The notes: generated by a model not told the origin, from the letters alone. A DNA stretch of 34,024 bases from Terriglobia bacterium (GCA_023511585.1 JAIMBF010000025.1:1-34024); one strand, 5' to 3'. Positions 15,785-24,788 are shown, numbered from the stretch's first letter. Numbers and translations: made by a program.

Positions 15785-16392
15785 GTGTTGGCCTGTTTGC
15801 GCAATAACGTGGCAAGCTGGAGCAAGATCGCTGCCGTGGCACCCCAGATGTGATACTCGGGATGCGGCCAGACCCAGTATTCGCGCCAGCGGCCGCGCAG
15901 AAATGCCTTCTCGCGCTTGGGGCAACTCGGATCCAACAGCACCCCCAGCGGCAGCGTAAAAAGCGCTTCCACTTCTTCCGGCGAAGGGCGAAGCGGAAGC
16001 CCGGGGGGAATGATGCCCACCACGGGGGTGATGCGAAACCCGGTGCCGGTGATGTGCTCGCGCAACCGGCCGAGCAGAGAAACCGCTGACTGCGGCAGGC
16101 CAATCTCCTCCTCCGCTTCGCGCAGCGCCGCCGCTTCAGGGTGGGGGTCGCCGGCATCGATCCGCCCGCCCGGAAAACTCACCTGGCCGGCATGCGCATT
16201 GAGATGCGCATTCCGCTTGGTCAGCAGAACCGCCGGTTCTCCCGCCTGCACGATGGGCACGAGCACAGCGGCCGGCACCGGATCGGCCTCAAGCCAGGCA
16301 AGGTTCTCATCGGAGGTGGGGGGATCGCGCGCCAAAGCCTGAAGCTCTTCGGCAAGCGCGCTGGGATCAAACGGAATGGCTCCTGTCCTCAA
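15781..16392 (-). CDS. CoA pyrophosphatase (Nudix, NudL-like)
   Basis: This is a 203-residue Nudix protein with the CoA-pyrophosphatase signature: LLTKRNAHLNAHAGQVSFPGG leads into the box GGRIDAGD and ALREAEEEIGL (about residues 75-99). Family enzymes split CoA to 4'-phosphopantetheine and 3',5'-ADP. The TTG at 16392 was chosen because it begins 10 bases after the DUF1285 stop and gives the usual family length; the longer frame to 16557 overlaps DUF1285 and is not protein-like. No strong ribosome site is seen, so translation may depend on coupling. Its stop overlaps the cca start. Confidence 0.87.
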   Translation of the reverse strand: MRTGAIPFDPSALAEELQALARDPPTSDENLAWLEADPVPAAVLVPIVQAGEPAVLLTKRNAHLNAHAGQVSFPGGRIDAGDPHPEAAALREAEEEIGLPQSAVSLLGRLREHITGTGFRITPVVGIIPPGLPLRPSPEEVEALFTLPLGVLLDPSCPKREKAFLRGRWREYWVWPHPEYHIWGATAAILLQLATLLRKQANT

Positions 16393-16402
16393 GTCTTCGG
16401 CT

Positions 16403-17008
16403 TTAATCGTTCGAGATTTCTCCCAGCGCGAAAAACCGCCCGCAACTCCATACGCCGGAAAGCTTGCGGCCATCGACCACGTGCGGCTCGGCCAAGGCGA
16501 GCAGCTCATAATACACCGGCCGCGCAATGCGCGCTTCGATGGGCCAACGCCCCGCACCGGGCCGGATCTGAATATAAGGCGTGGGCTCGCAAGTCAGCAA
16601 ATCATGAGACAAGCGGATGGGGTGCTCCGGCCCTGCCGTAACGATCATATCGACATTGGTGCGAAAACTCAGTTGCTGGCTCCGCCCGCACCCGCCCCAG
16701 ATCAGTTCCACCGCCACGAATGGGGCATCTTCCACCAGAATCCGCCCGCGGCCGGCCGGCGTTTCCAACCAGAAATGCCCATCCTCGTCGCGCTTGAGCA
16801 GGCTGACGAGCAGGCAGACCAATTCTTTGCGTTTGATCGGGCAGCCGCAATACATCCACGTGCCGTCCCGACGGATGGCGAAAGGCAAATCCCCATACTC
16901 ATGCGAGCGGCACGGCGTGGAAGGTTCGGAGGTTACGGCGTTTCCCGGATCGGCGGCGCCGGGAAGCAAAGCGGGAAGCATCAATTTGCGCGAGAAGATC
17001 TCCGTCAT
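16403..17008 (-). CDS. DUF1285 family protein
   Basis: This is a 201-residue soluble protein that I place in DUF1285 from its typical blocks (GDLPFAIRRDGTWMYCGCPIKRKELVCLL, PFVAVELIWGG, LSFRTNVDMIV, ARPVYYELLAL) and from its position before CoA pyrophosphatase and cca, a common alphaproteobacterial order. The function of the family is unknown. The ATG at 17008 starts MTEIFSRK. A longer frame to 17146 has no ribosome site and unrelated sequence. It is divergent from the MoxR operon across a 485-base gap. Confidence 0.8.
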   Translation of the reverse strand: MTEIFSRKLMLPALLPGAADPGNAVTSEPSTPCRSHEYGDLPFAIRRDGTWMYCGCPIKRKELVCLLVSLLKRDEDGHFWLETPAGRGRILVEDAPFVAVELIWGGCGRSQQLSFRTNVDMIVTAGPEHPIRLSHDLLTCEPTPYIQIRPGAGRWPIEARIARPVYYELLALAEPHVVDGRKLSGVWSCGRFFALGEISND

Positions 17009-17493
17009 GGCGTTATCTTCTTTTTTGTCGCACACACACTGCCGCCTCTCAAAACAAAGGGAACCATCGCTCGTTTCTCGGAACATTCGCTGAAGCAGAC
17101 GGGGCTTCCATCGCAAAACCACAGCGCCGGCGCCCGCTTGAAACAATGGCCGCCCATTCTGCCTACTCAGTAAAATCTTTTTCTATTTTCCTCCAGCTTC
17201 TCGCGAATGTTTTTGTGCGAGACCTCCGGTAAGCAGAAGTAGGAAGCAACGGGGCAGGTTTGAAGCGCCGAATTGAATTTCTCGGCGGTTTTCTCTTTTA
17301 ATCTCGGAGAAGGATTACGAACAACCCGACGGTGATGCAGGTTTGCACAGGGCGCGGATGCGCGAGGCGCGGCAGATATCCACGAGCGGCACATATGTGT
17401 TGTGTGGAGCAAGGGATCTCTGGTGCAGAGCGGCCCGATAAGTCCTATCTTTGAGAAAGACGATGATTGACCCGAACCGAATGGAGCAACGGC
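17009..17493. other. Long divergent intergenic region with small palindromes
   Basis: This gap separates DUF1285 (-) from the MoxR operon (+). It is visibly richer in A and T than its neighbours, especially around 17165-17220 and 17280-17320. It contains the perfect palindrome CACATATGTG (17390-17399) and the hairpin CTCTG-GTG-CAGAG (17418-17430). GGAGC is the likely ribosome site before the ATG at 17494. I see no convincing promoter hexamers and no RNA family. An 81-codon minus-strand frame (17167-17412) lacks a ribosome site and is not called as a gene. Confidence 0.5.
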
Positions 17494-18507
17494 ATGTCGG
17501 CCAGCGCCGCCCTTCCCCGGCAGAACGATAATGAAGCATTGCTAGAGGCGATTGAGGCGCTCGGCGCGCAGATTGCGGCGGTCCGAAGCGAAGTCGAACG
17601 CATCATTTTCGGCCAGCAAGCGGTTGTGGATCAGACCCTAATCACGCTTTTGAGCGGCGGGCATGCGCTGCTGGTGGGCGTGCCGGGGCTTGGCAAAAGC
17701 AAACTTGTGGAAACGCTCGGCACGGTGCTCGGCCTTACCACTAAGCGGGTGCAGTTCACCCCCGATCTTATGCCGGCGGATATTTTGGGAAGCGAAGTGC
17801 TGGAGGAAAGCGCCGATGGGCGACGCAGCTTTCGCTTTGTTCCCGGCCCCGTCTTCTGCGAACTGCTGATGACGGACGAAATCAACCGCGCAAGTCCGCG
17901 CACGCAATCGGCGCTTTTGCAGGCCATGCAAGAGCGCCGCGTCGCGGTCGGCGGGGTCGATCATGCTTTGCCGCAGCCTTTTCATGTGCTGGCGACGCAA
18001 AACCCGATCGAACAGGAAGGCACGTATCCGCTGCCGGAAGCGCAGCTTGACCGCTTCCTTCTGCAAATCGACGTTCCTTATCCCGATCTCGCCGCCGAGC
18101 GCACCATGCTTTTGGCCACCACCGGGGCAGAGAGCGTAGAGCCGCGGCGGATCCTTTCGGCAGAGAAGCTTTTGGCGGCGCAGGCCCTGATCCGCCATGT
18201 GCCGGTGGGCGAGAAAGTGCTGGAGGCCGTGCTTGCCTTGGTGCGCGGCGGCCGGCCGGAAACCACGACGGATGACATGGTGCAAAGGCATGTCGCGTGG
18301 GGCCCCGGGCCGCGCGCCGCCCAAGCCTTGATGTTGGCAACGCGGGCGCGGGCGCTGCTCGATGGCCGATTTGCCCCGAGTATCGATGATGTGGCCGCGC
18401 TCGCCCCGCCGGTGCTGCGCCACCGCATGGCGCTGACGTTTCAGGCGCGTGCGGATGGGGTCACGATCGATGCCGTCATTGCACGGATGGTCGAGCGCCT
18501 GGCATGA
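17494..18507 (+). CDS. MoxR-family AAA+ ATPase
   Basis: This is a 337-residue AAA+ protein: Walker A GVPGLGKS (62-69), Walker B LLMTDE followed by INRASPRTQSALLQAMQE (124-146), and sensor 1 ATQNP (167-171) running into the conserved block through LPEAQLDRFLL (about 180-190). The MoxR lid follows. MoxR ATPases act as chaperones that mature or load metal cofactors, usually together with von Willebrand factor A (vWA) partners encoded next to them, as here. The ATG at 17494 has GGAGC upstream; the TTG at 17467 is less likely. It overlaps the DUF58 gene by four bases (ATGA). Confidence 0.93.
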   Translation: MSASAALPRQNDNEALLEAIEALGAQIAAVRSEVERIIFGQQAVVDQTLITLLSGGHALLVGVPGLGKSKLVETLGTVLGLTTKRVQFTPDLMPADILGSEVLEESADGRRSFRFVPGPVFCELLMTDEINRASPRTQSALLQAMQERRVAVGGVDHALPQPFHVLATQNPIEQEGTYPLPEAQLDRFLLQIDVPYPDLAAERTMLLATTGAESVEPRRILSAEKLLAAQALIRHVPVGEKVLEAVLALVRGGRPETTTDDMVQRHVAWGPGPRAAQALMLATRARALLDGRFAPSIDDVAALAPPVLRHRMALTFQARADGVTIDAVIARMVERLA

Positions 18508-19373
18508 CGTCGTTTCAGGCTGCCCGCCGCGCCGAGGCGCTTGCCGCCACCTTTCCCCCGCTTTTGGTGGCGGCCCAACGGGTGGCCGCAACCGTGCTCC
18601 AGGGCGTGCACGGACGCAGGCGTCCCGGCTCCGGGGATGCGTTCTGGCAATTCCGGCCGTTCGTGCAAGGAGACCTCACCTCCCGCATCGATTGGCGGCA
18701 ATCCGCGAAATCCGACCGCGCCTATGTGCGCGAGCGCGAATGGGCTGCCGCGCAGACGGTCTTTCTCTGGCGGGATGCCTCGGCCTCGATGCGTTGGCAC
18801 TCGCCGCTTGCACAAGAGGAGAAACGCACCCGCGCCGAGCTTCTGCTGCTGGCACTGGCCGCCCTTTTGCACCGCGGCGGCGAACGCGTGCAGCTGCTCG
18901 GCGTTGCCCGGCCGCGGCAGGTCTCGGCCGCGGGCTCGCTTGAGTGGCTCGCCGAATTGCTGGCCGAGGGCGTGGCCGGGGAGGATAATGTGCTGCTTTC
19001 CGCGCCCCTACCCAGGCACGCACGCGTGGTCTTAATCGGCGATTTTCTGGCGCCGCTGGAAGAAATCAAAACGGTATTGACGCGGCTGGCCGGAATTCCG
19101 GTCACCGGGCATGTGTTGCAGGTCTTGGATCCGGCCGAGATGCTGCTCCCCTATGAAGGGCGCGTGCAGTTCGTCGGGTTGGAACGGGAGGGCGAAATGC
19201 TGGTCTCGCGCGCGGAACACTTGCGAGAAGCCTATCAGCGGCGTCTTCGCGCCCAGATCGACGGCCTGGCCGAGCTTTGCGCGGCAGCGCAGATGACGGT
19301 CTCCGTGCATCGGACGAGTGAACCGCCGCAAGCGGCACTGCTTGGGCTTTATATGGCATTGGCCGGACAGTGA
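18504..19373 (+). CDS. DUF58 protein with vWA-like fold
   Basis: This is a 289-residue protein with the DUF58 signature: FRPFVQGDLTSRIDWRQSAKSDRAYVREREW, then WRDASASM, a D-x-S-x-S metal-ion-dependent adhesion-site (MIDAS) motif, so metal binding appears intact. There is no membrane helix and no signal peptide, so it is cytosolic. DUF58 proteins are the standard partners of MoxR ATPases. It is translationally coupled to moxR (ATGA) and to the following gene (GTGA at 19370-19373). Confidence 0.9.
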   Translation: MTSFQAARRAEALAATFPPLLVAAQRVAATVLQGVHGRRRPGSGDAFWQFRPFVQGDLTSRIDWRQSAKSDRAYVREREWAAAQTVFLWRDASASMRWHSPLAQEEKRTRAELLLLALAALLHRGGERVQLLGVARPRQVSAAGSLEWLAELLAEGVAGEDNVLLSAPLPRHARVVLIGDFLAPLEEIKTVLTRLAGIPVTGHVLQVLDPAEMLLPYEGRVQFVGLEREGEMLVSRAEHLREAYQRRLRAQIDGLAELCAAAQMTVSVHRTSEPPQAALLGLYMALAGQ

Positions 19374-22069
19374 GCGCGCTCTTCTCTCTTCCCGTCACAT
19401 TCGCCGCGCCTTGGGTGCTTCTCGCGCTTGCCGCGCTGCCGGTGCTGTGGTGGCTGCTGCGGGTCACCCCGCCGCCACCGCGACGCGAAAGCTTTCCCGC
19501 CATTCGCCTGCTAGCCGGGTTGGCGAGCGACGAAGAGACTGCCGCGCGCACGCCTTGGTGGCTTTTGGCGCTTCGCATCCTCGCCGCGGCTTTGATCATT
19601 CTCGGGCTGGCGCAACCGGTGCTGAACGCCGGCAACGGCATTCCCGGAACGGGCCCGGTGCTGTTGGTGATCGATGACGGCTGGGCGGCGGCAAGCGAAT
19701 GGCCGCGCGTGACGGAGGCGGCAAACTCCGTGCTCGCGCAGCTTTCACGATCCGGCCGCAACGCCGCGCTGTTTCTGACGGCCCCCGCGGCGGAGCCCGG
19801 TGCTTCTTTTGCAAGCCCGCTGGTGCCTGCATCCGAGCTTCGCTCCCGCCTGGCAGGGCTCACCCCGAAGCCTTGGCCGGTCGACCGCAGCGCCGCGGCG
19901 GAGGCGCTGCGCGCCTGGAAAGGCAAGGTCAGCGCCGCAGTTTACTTTTCCGACGGGCTGGATACCCCGAACGTGCGCGTCTTTGCCGAAGCGCTCGCGG
20001 GTTTGGGGCCGGTGGTGGAAATCCGCCCGGATCCGCCGAAGGCGCGCGTGCTTCTGCCGCCGGCGGATGAGAAGGGCCAGTTGGTCGTTCGCGTCGGCCA
20101 GGTGCCGGGAACGGACACGCTGCCGGCGCAAGTGCTTGCCGAGACCGCCGACGGCCGAAGCCTGGCCGAGGTTTCCGCCGTCTTTTCCCAAGGCGGCGGC
20201 GAGGCGCGCGCGGTTCTGCCCCTGCCTCCGGAACTTCGCAACACCTTGAGCGAACTGGTGCTGAAATCCGCCGCTTCGGCCGGCGGGCATTGGCTTTTGG
20301 ACGAGCGCTGGCGCCGTCGCCCGGTGGGCTTGCTTGCCGGCGATCTGGCCGGAGCCGAAGCCCCACTGCTCGGTGAGCTTTACTATGTCCACCGTGCGCT
20401 CGCTCCGTATGCCGAGTTGCGCGAAGGCACGCTGGAAAGCCTGCTGGAGCAGCCGCTCTCGGTCTTGGTGCTGACGGATCGAGTGGTCAATCCGGGCGCT
20501 GAGGCGGAGCGGCTGGACAAGTGGCTGCAAGCCGGCGGCGTTTTGATCCGCTTTGCAGGGCCGCGTTCGGCGGCGCATCCGGATAGTTTTCTGCCGGTTG
20601 CGCTCTTGCAAGGCGATCGCGCGCTGGGCGGGGCGCTCTCATGGAGCAAGCCCGCGCATATGGCTCCGTTTCCCGCCAATTCGCCCTTTGCCGGGCTTTC
20701 CGTGCCCGAGGAGGTTTTGGTGAACCGGCAGGTTCTCGCCGATCCCGCGCCCGATATCGCCCAACACGTATGGGCAAGTCTCACCGACGGCACGCCCTTG
20801 GTCACCTTCGCCGCCCGCGGGGCAGGCAAGATCGTGCTGTTTCATGTCACCGCCAATGCGGATTGGTCTAACCTTCCTCTCTCCGGATTGTTTGTGGACA
20901 TGCTGCGCCGATTGGTTGCACTTTCTGCAGGGATCCCGGCAGCGCAAGGCAATACCATGTTGGCTCCCGCGCAAACCTTGGACGGATTTGGACAATTGGG
21001 TGCACCGCCGCCCACCGCAACCGCGCTTGCCGCGAATGCCTTCGGCCGCACGCCGGTTTCTCCGCAACATCCCCCGGGGCTCTACGGGCCTGAGAATAAC
21101 CGCCAAGCGCTCAACCTCGGGGGCAGCATTTCCGCGTTGGCGGCCTCCGCCCCGGTGCCCGGCGCGCGCATCGAGCCTTTGGGCCGGGTCTTGCCCGAGC
21201 GGGCTTTGGCGCCCGAGCTCATTGCCGCGGCGGTGATAGTATTGGCGCTGGATTTCTTCGTCTCGCTCGGTTTGCGCGGCTTGCTCAGGCTGCGGCGCGT
21301 GGCGACGCTGGCGGCCTTGCTTGCGGTCTGTTCATTTTCGGCGCACGCGGCGGAGGGTGCGGCAGACAAATACCCCTCGCTCGGCATTCACCTGGCCTAC
21401 GTGATCACGGGGGATCCGCAGATCGATCAGATCTCTCGCATGGGGCTTCAGGGCCTTTCCGAATACGTCAACCAACGCACCGCGGCGGAACTTGCCGAGC
21501 CGGTGGCGGTTGCGCCGGCCCAAGATGATCTCAGCTTTTACCCGTTGCTCTATTGGCCGATCAGCACGGAAGCCCCGCCGCTCAGCGCCCGGGCCTTGGC
21601 GGCGCTGAACGACTATATGGCCCGCGGCGGCATTATTCTGATTGATACGCGCGGCGGCGGGTCCGGCGAAGACTTCAACCCCGGCGCCAATGCCGTGCTG
21701 GTGTCCATCGGCAAAGTTCTCAACATTCCGCCGCTGGTGCCGTTGACCACGGATCACGTTCTCGCCCGCGCCTTTTATCTGCTGCGGGAGTTTCCGGGCC
21801 GTTACACCGGCTCGCCGGTTTGGGTGCAGCGCGACCAGGATCGCGCCAACGACAGTGTGAGCCCGGTGATTATCGGTGCCAACGATTGGGCGGCCGCCTG
21901 GGCCGTGGATAGCGAGGGCCGGAATGTCTATGCGGTGATCCCGGGAGGCGCGCGTCAGCGGCTGCTTGCCTATCGGTTCGGCGTGAATTTGGTGATGTAT
22001 GCCTTGACCGGGAACTACAAGGGCGATCAGGTGCACATCCCTGCAATTCTTGAGCGGCTCGGGCAGTAG
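19370..22069 (+). CDS. BatA N-terminal / DUF4159 membrane protein
   Basis: This is an 899-residue protein. A BatA-type N-terminus has two membrane helices (about 12-30 and 63-83) separated by a short basic segment. Next is a vWA-like region whose MIDAS site is degenerate (VIDDGWAAASE, about 101-110, instead of D-x-S-x-S). After a long extracytoplasmic part come another membrane helix (about 625-660) and a C-terminal DUF4159 domain (about 666-880). DUF4159 proteins are uncharacterised and occur in MoxR operons. The GTG at 19370 overlaps the DUF58 stop. The lost metal site suggests a scaffolding role rather than metal-dependent ligand binding; that is inference. Confidence 0.87.
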   Translation: MSALFSLPVTFAAPWVLLALAALPVLWWLLRVTPPPPRRESFPAIRLLAGLASDEETAARTPWWLLALRILAAALIILGLAQPVLNAGNGIPGTGPVLLVIDDGWAAASEWPRVTEAANSVLAQLSRSGRNAALFLTAPAAEPGASFASPLVPASELRSRLAGLTPKPWPVDRSAAAEALRAWKGKVSAAVYFSDGLDTPNVRVFAEALAGLGPVVEIRPDPPKARVLLPPADEKGQLVVRVGQVPGTDTLPAQVLAETADGRSLAEVSAVFSQGGGEARAVLPLPPELRNTLSELVLKSAASAGGHWLLDERWRRRPVGLLAGDLAGAEAPLLGELYYVHRALAPYAELREGTLESLLEQPLSVLVLTDRVVNPGAEAERLDKWLQAGGVLIRFAGPRSAAHPDSFLPVALLQGDRALGGALSWSKPAHMAPFPANSPFAGLSVPEEVLVNRQVLADPAPDIAQHVWASLTDGTPLVTFAARGAGKIVLFHVTANADWSNLPLSGLFVDMLRRLVALSAGIPAAQGNTMLAPAQTLDGFGQLGAPPPTATALAANAFGRTPVSPQHPPGLYGPENNRQALNLGGSISALAASAPVPGARIEPLGRVLPERALAPELIAAAVIVLALDFFVSLGLRGLLRLRRVATLAALLAVCSFSAHAAEGAADKYPSLGIHLAYVITGDPQIDQISRMGLQGLSEYVNQRTAAELAEPVAVAPAQDDLSFYPLLYWPISTEAPPLSARALAALNDYMARGGIILIDTRGGGSGEDFNPGANAVLVSIGKVLNIPPLVPLTTDHVLARAFYLLREFPGRYTGSPVWVQRDQDRANDSVSPVIIGANDWAAAWAVDSEGRNVYAVIPGGARQRLLAYRFGVNLVMYALTGNYKGDQVHIPAILERLGQ

Positions 22070-22078
22070 GGGGAACGG

Positions 22079-24172
22079 ATGCCTTTGCATCACGCCATCG
22101 CTTCGCTTCGTTTCCAGCCGCTGATCCCGGCCTGGCTTCTCATTGCCCTGGCATTGGTGGCCGTGCTCGGCGTTGCGCTGGCGCTTTTGCGCCGCGCGCG
22201 GGGAGCATGGCTCAGGCTCTTGGCCTTCGCCGTTCTGCTCTTTTGGCTGGCCGGCCCCTCTTTGGTGGAGGAAACGCGCCAAGGCTTGCCCGATATCGCG
22301 CTTTTGGTCGTCGATCGCACCGCCTCCATGCGGATCGGCAACCGCATGGAGCTTGCCGAGCGCGCGCGTGAAGCCGTTCAGCAAGCCGCAAGCCGCCTCG
22401 GCGGGCTTGATCTCCGCACGGTGGAAGTGCCTGACACTCCGGGCCACGGAACCCAGCTTTTTGCCGCCATCAACCGGGCTTTGGCGGATGTGCCGCACGC
22501 CCGGCTTTCCGCCGTCATTGCGATTACCGACGGCGAGGTGCACGACGTGCCGAAGCTCACCGCGCACGGCGCACCCTGGGGCAATGCCCCGCTGCACGTG
22601 CTCATCCCCGCCAAGGGGGAGGAAATCGAGCGGCGCATTCACATTGTGGAAGCGCCAAGTTTCGGGGTGGTCGGCCACTCGGTCGGCTTGCGCTACATGG
22701 TGGAGGATCTCGGCGTTGCGCATCCTTCGGCAACCGCCCGCGTCACCATCCGCCGCGGTGGCGAGCCGCCGCTGACGGAAAGCGTCCCCGTGGGGCAGAT
22801 GCAAGCGTTGGAGATTCCCATCACCCATGCGGGCCCGAGCTTTGTGGAATTGCATGTCGAACCGCTTCCCGGGCAGGCCGCCAGCCTGAACAACCGCGCG
22901 ATTGTGACCATCAACGGCGTGCGCGATCGGCTGCGCGTGCTGCTGGTTTCCGGAGAGCCCTATCCCGGCGAGCGCACCTGGCGGCGGTTGATGAAATCGG
23001 ACCCGTCGGTGGATTTGGTGCATTTCACGATCTTGCGCCCGCCGGAGAAGGACGATCTCACCCCCCTCAACGAGCTTGCATTGATCGCATTTCCGGTCAA
23101 CGAGCTCTTTCAGCTGAAAATCCGCCAATTCGATTTGATTATTCTCGATCGGTTCCAAAATCGCGGTATTCTGCCGGCCGCTTATCTACACAACATCGCC
23201 GATTATGTGCGCGGCGGAGGCGCGTTGTTGGTGAGCGCGGGGCCGGAATTTGCCAGCATTGCGAGCCTTGCCGCGACGTCTCTCGGAGAAGTTCTACCGG
23301 CCAATCCGGCCGATTTGGAAGACGGCACGGTGGTCGGGCCGTTCCGCCCCTTGGTCACCGCACTGGGGGCGCGTCATCCCGTCACTGCCAACTTGCCCGG
23401 TTGGCAGAAGGACGGCGCGCCGCATTGGGGGCCATGGTATCGGCATGAGGCGGTTACCGATGTGCATGGCGAAGTGGTGATGCAAGCCGAGGACGGCCAG
23501 CCGCTGCTGATTCTAGACCGGGTGGGCAAGGGGCGCATTGCGCTCTTGCTTTCGGATCAGATTTGGCTTTGGTCGCGCGGTCACCAAGGCGGGGGTCCGC
23601 AGGGCGAGTTGTTGCGCCGGCTGATCCATTGGCTGATGAAAGAACCGGAATTGGAAGAAAATACGCTCACCGCGCGCATACAGGGCGAGCGGTTGGTGAT
23701 CACGGAAAGAACGCTTCAGGATCGGCCGCCGGCAGCGGTGACCATTACGGATCCGAACGGGGCGCGCCGTCAGCAGACCCTGAACCCGACAGGCCCGGGC
23801 GAAAGCGAGGCCTCTGTTCCGGCCACCATCCCCGGCGTCTGGCAGGTCAGCGACGGCACCCGCTCGGCATTTGCCGCCGTCGGCACGGCAAATCCGCTGG
23901 AGCTTCAAGACCTTCGTGCCACGGCTTCAAAGCTTGCCCCGGTGGTGCGCGCCACCGACGGCTCGGTGCATTGGCTTGATCCGAACGGTGCTCCGGAACT
24001 CCGCACGGTGGACCGGATCGGCACGCGAAGCGGGGCGAACTGGATCGGGCTTCCCCGCACCGACGGTTACGTGGTGACCGGTGTCGCCGTGCTGCCGCTT
24101 TTGCCCGGATGGGTGGCGCTGCCGCTGATGCTCGGGTTTGTCTTGCTCGCCTGGCGCCGGGAGGGACGCTGA
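22079..24172 (+). CDS. Membrane protein with vWA-like and glutamine-amidotransferase-like regions
   Basis: This 697-residue protein has two N-terminal helices (about 18-37 and 44-61), a vWA-like domain starting LLVVDRTASM with a partly kept MIDAS motif (Asp79, Thr81, Ser83) and ITDGEVHDVP later, then a class I amidotransferase-like fold region (about 285-515: VLLVSGEPYPGERTW, FDLIILDRF, YVRGGGALLVSAG, GKGRIALLLSDQIW), a beta-rich region and a C-terminal helix (about 670-690). The amidotransferase-like part lacks a visible catalytic Cys elbow, so it is probably non-catalytic. AGGGGGAACGG precedes the ATG, 9 bases after the DUF4159 gene. It is a standard member of such operons in Alphaproteobacteria, with unknown function. 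Confidence 0.82.
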   Translation: MPLHHAIASLRFQPLIPAWLLIALALVAVLGVALALLRRARGAWLRLLAFAVLLFWLAGPSLVEETRQGLPDIALLVVDRTASMRIGNRMELAERAREAVQQAASRLGGLDLRTVEVPDTPGHGTQLFAAINRALADVPHARLSAVIAITDGEVHDVPKLTAHGAPWGNAPLHVLIPAKGEEIERRIHIVEAPSFGVVGHSVGLRYMVEDLGVAHPSATARVTIRRGGEPPLTESVPVGQMQALEIPITHAGPSFVELHVEPLPGQAASLNNRAIVTINGVRDRLRVLLVSGEPYPGERTWRRLMKSDPSVDLVHFTILRPPEKDDLTPLNELALIAFPVNELFQLKIRQFDLIILDRFQNRGILPAAYLHNIADYVRGGGALLVSAGPEFASIASLAATSLGEVLPANPADLEDGTVVGPFRPLVTALGARHPVTANLPGWQKDGAPHWGPWYRHEAVTDVHGEVVMQAEDGQPLLILDRVGKGRIALLLSDQIWLWSRGHQGGGPQGELLRRLIHWLMKEPELEENTLTARIQGERLVITERTLQDRPPAAVTITDPNGARRQQTLNPTGPGESEASVPATIPGVWQVSDGTRSAFAAVGTANPLELQDLRATASKLAPVVRATDGSVHWLDPNGAPELRTVDRIGTRSGANWIGLPRTDGYVVTGVAVLPLLPGWVALPLMLGFVLLAWRREGR

Positions 24173-24233
24173 ACTTGCGCGATTTCCGAGACGGCAAAAG
24201 CGCGCTGCTTGTTTTGAGGAGGGTCGTGTCTTC

Positions 24234-24746
24234 CTGAAGTCCGAGCCGCCGGAATGGGGCGCTTCGCCCGGGGCGCCGGGAAAAGGCTCATCGGCGCTGG
24301 CACTGATCGGGTTTGTCGGGCTTGCGCTCTTGGTGGGAATTGTCGGCCGTGCCGCCTCCGGGCCGGGCGGACAGGGCTGGTATCTCGGGCTACGCCATCC
24401 GCCGGGAGCCCTCCCGGGTCTTCTTCTCGGCCAGGCTTTCATCCCGTTGTCCTTCCCTTTGGGGCTTTCGGCCTGGTTGGTCTGGCAGCGGATCGGCGCC
24501 TCCGCCCCTTTGCGGATCTGGGGTTGGCTGCTGCTCTTCGGCGCCCTCTGGCCGGTGGTGCTTTTCGTCTTGCACAACCTTCCGGCAGGCGGCCTTTTAA
24601 CGTTGCTCTTATGCGCTTTCTCCTTCGCCACGGTGATGGCGTTTTGGCGAAATTGTCACACCGCGGCGCTGTTGTTGCTCCCTTCCTTGGCCTGGGCCGG
24701 GTATTTGGCCTATTTATCGTTCGGTTTGTGGTGGCTAAATAGTTAG
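24234..24746 (+). CDS. TspO/MBR-family (tryptophan-rich sensory) protein, divergent
   Basis: Five hydrophobic helices fit TspO: GWYLGLRHPPG matches the WYxxLxxP region of loop 1, ALWPVVLFVLHN the conserved Asn/Trp-containing helix, and LLPSLAWAGYLAYLSFGLWWLN the last helix. The usual PxWxPP tryptophan is absent (HPPGALPG). TspO binds porphyrins, cholesterol-like lipids or retinal-type ligands in membranes. The start is uncertain: AGGAGG at 24217-24222 points to CTG 24234 (170 residues, the usual size), whereas the nearest standard start is a TTG at 24138 inside the previous gene without a ribosome site. Downstream of the MoxR operon with a 61-base gap, it is likely co-transcribed. Confidence 0.75.
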   Translation: MKSEPPEWGASPGAPGKGSSALALIGFVGLALLVGIVGRAASGPGGQGWYLGLRHPPGALPGLLLGQAFIPLSFPLGLSAWLVWQRIGASAPLRIWGWLLLFGALWPVVLFVLHNLPAGGLLTLLLCAFSFATVMAFWRNCHTAALLLLPSLAWAGYLAYLSFGLWWLNS

Positions 24747-24788
24747 CCGGAAGTTTCCGAGCGAAAAGAGCCAAGAGGGATACGCGGC

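Noticed and set aside
17167-17412. An 81-codon minus-strand frame in the long intergenic gap
   Set aside because: The C-terminal half looks somewhat protein-like, but no ribosome site precedes any start and the first half is Arg/Cys/His-rich. I could not support it as a gene.
21332-23158. A 608-codon minus-strand frame opposite the DUF4159 and amidotransferase-like genes
   Set aside because: Shadow of two well-supported genes; the translation has no family features.
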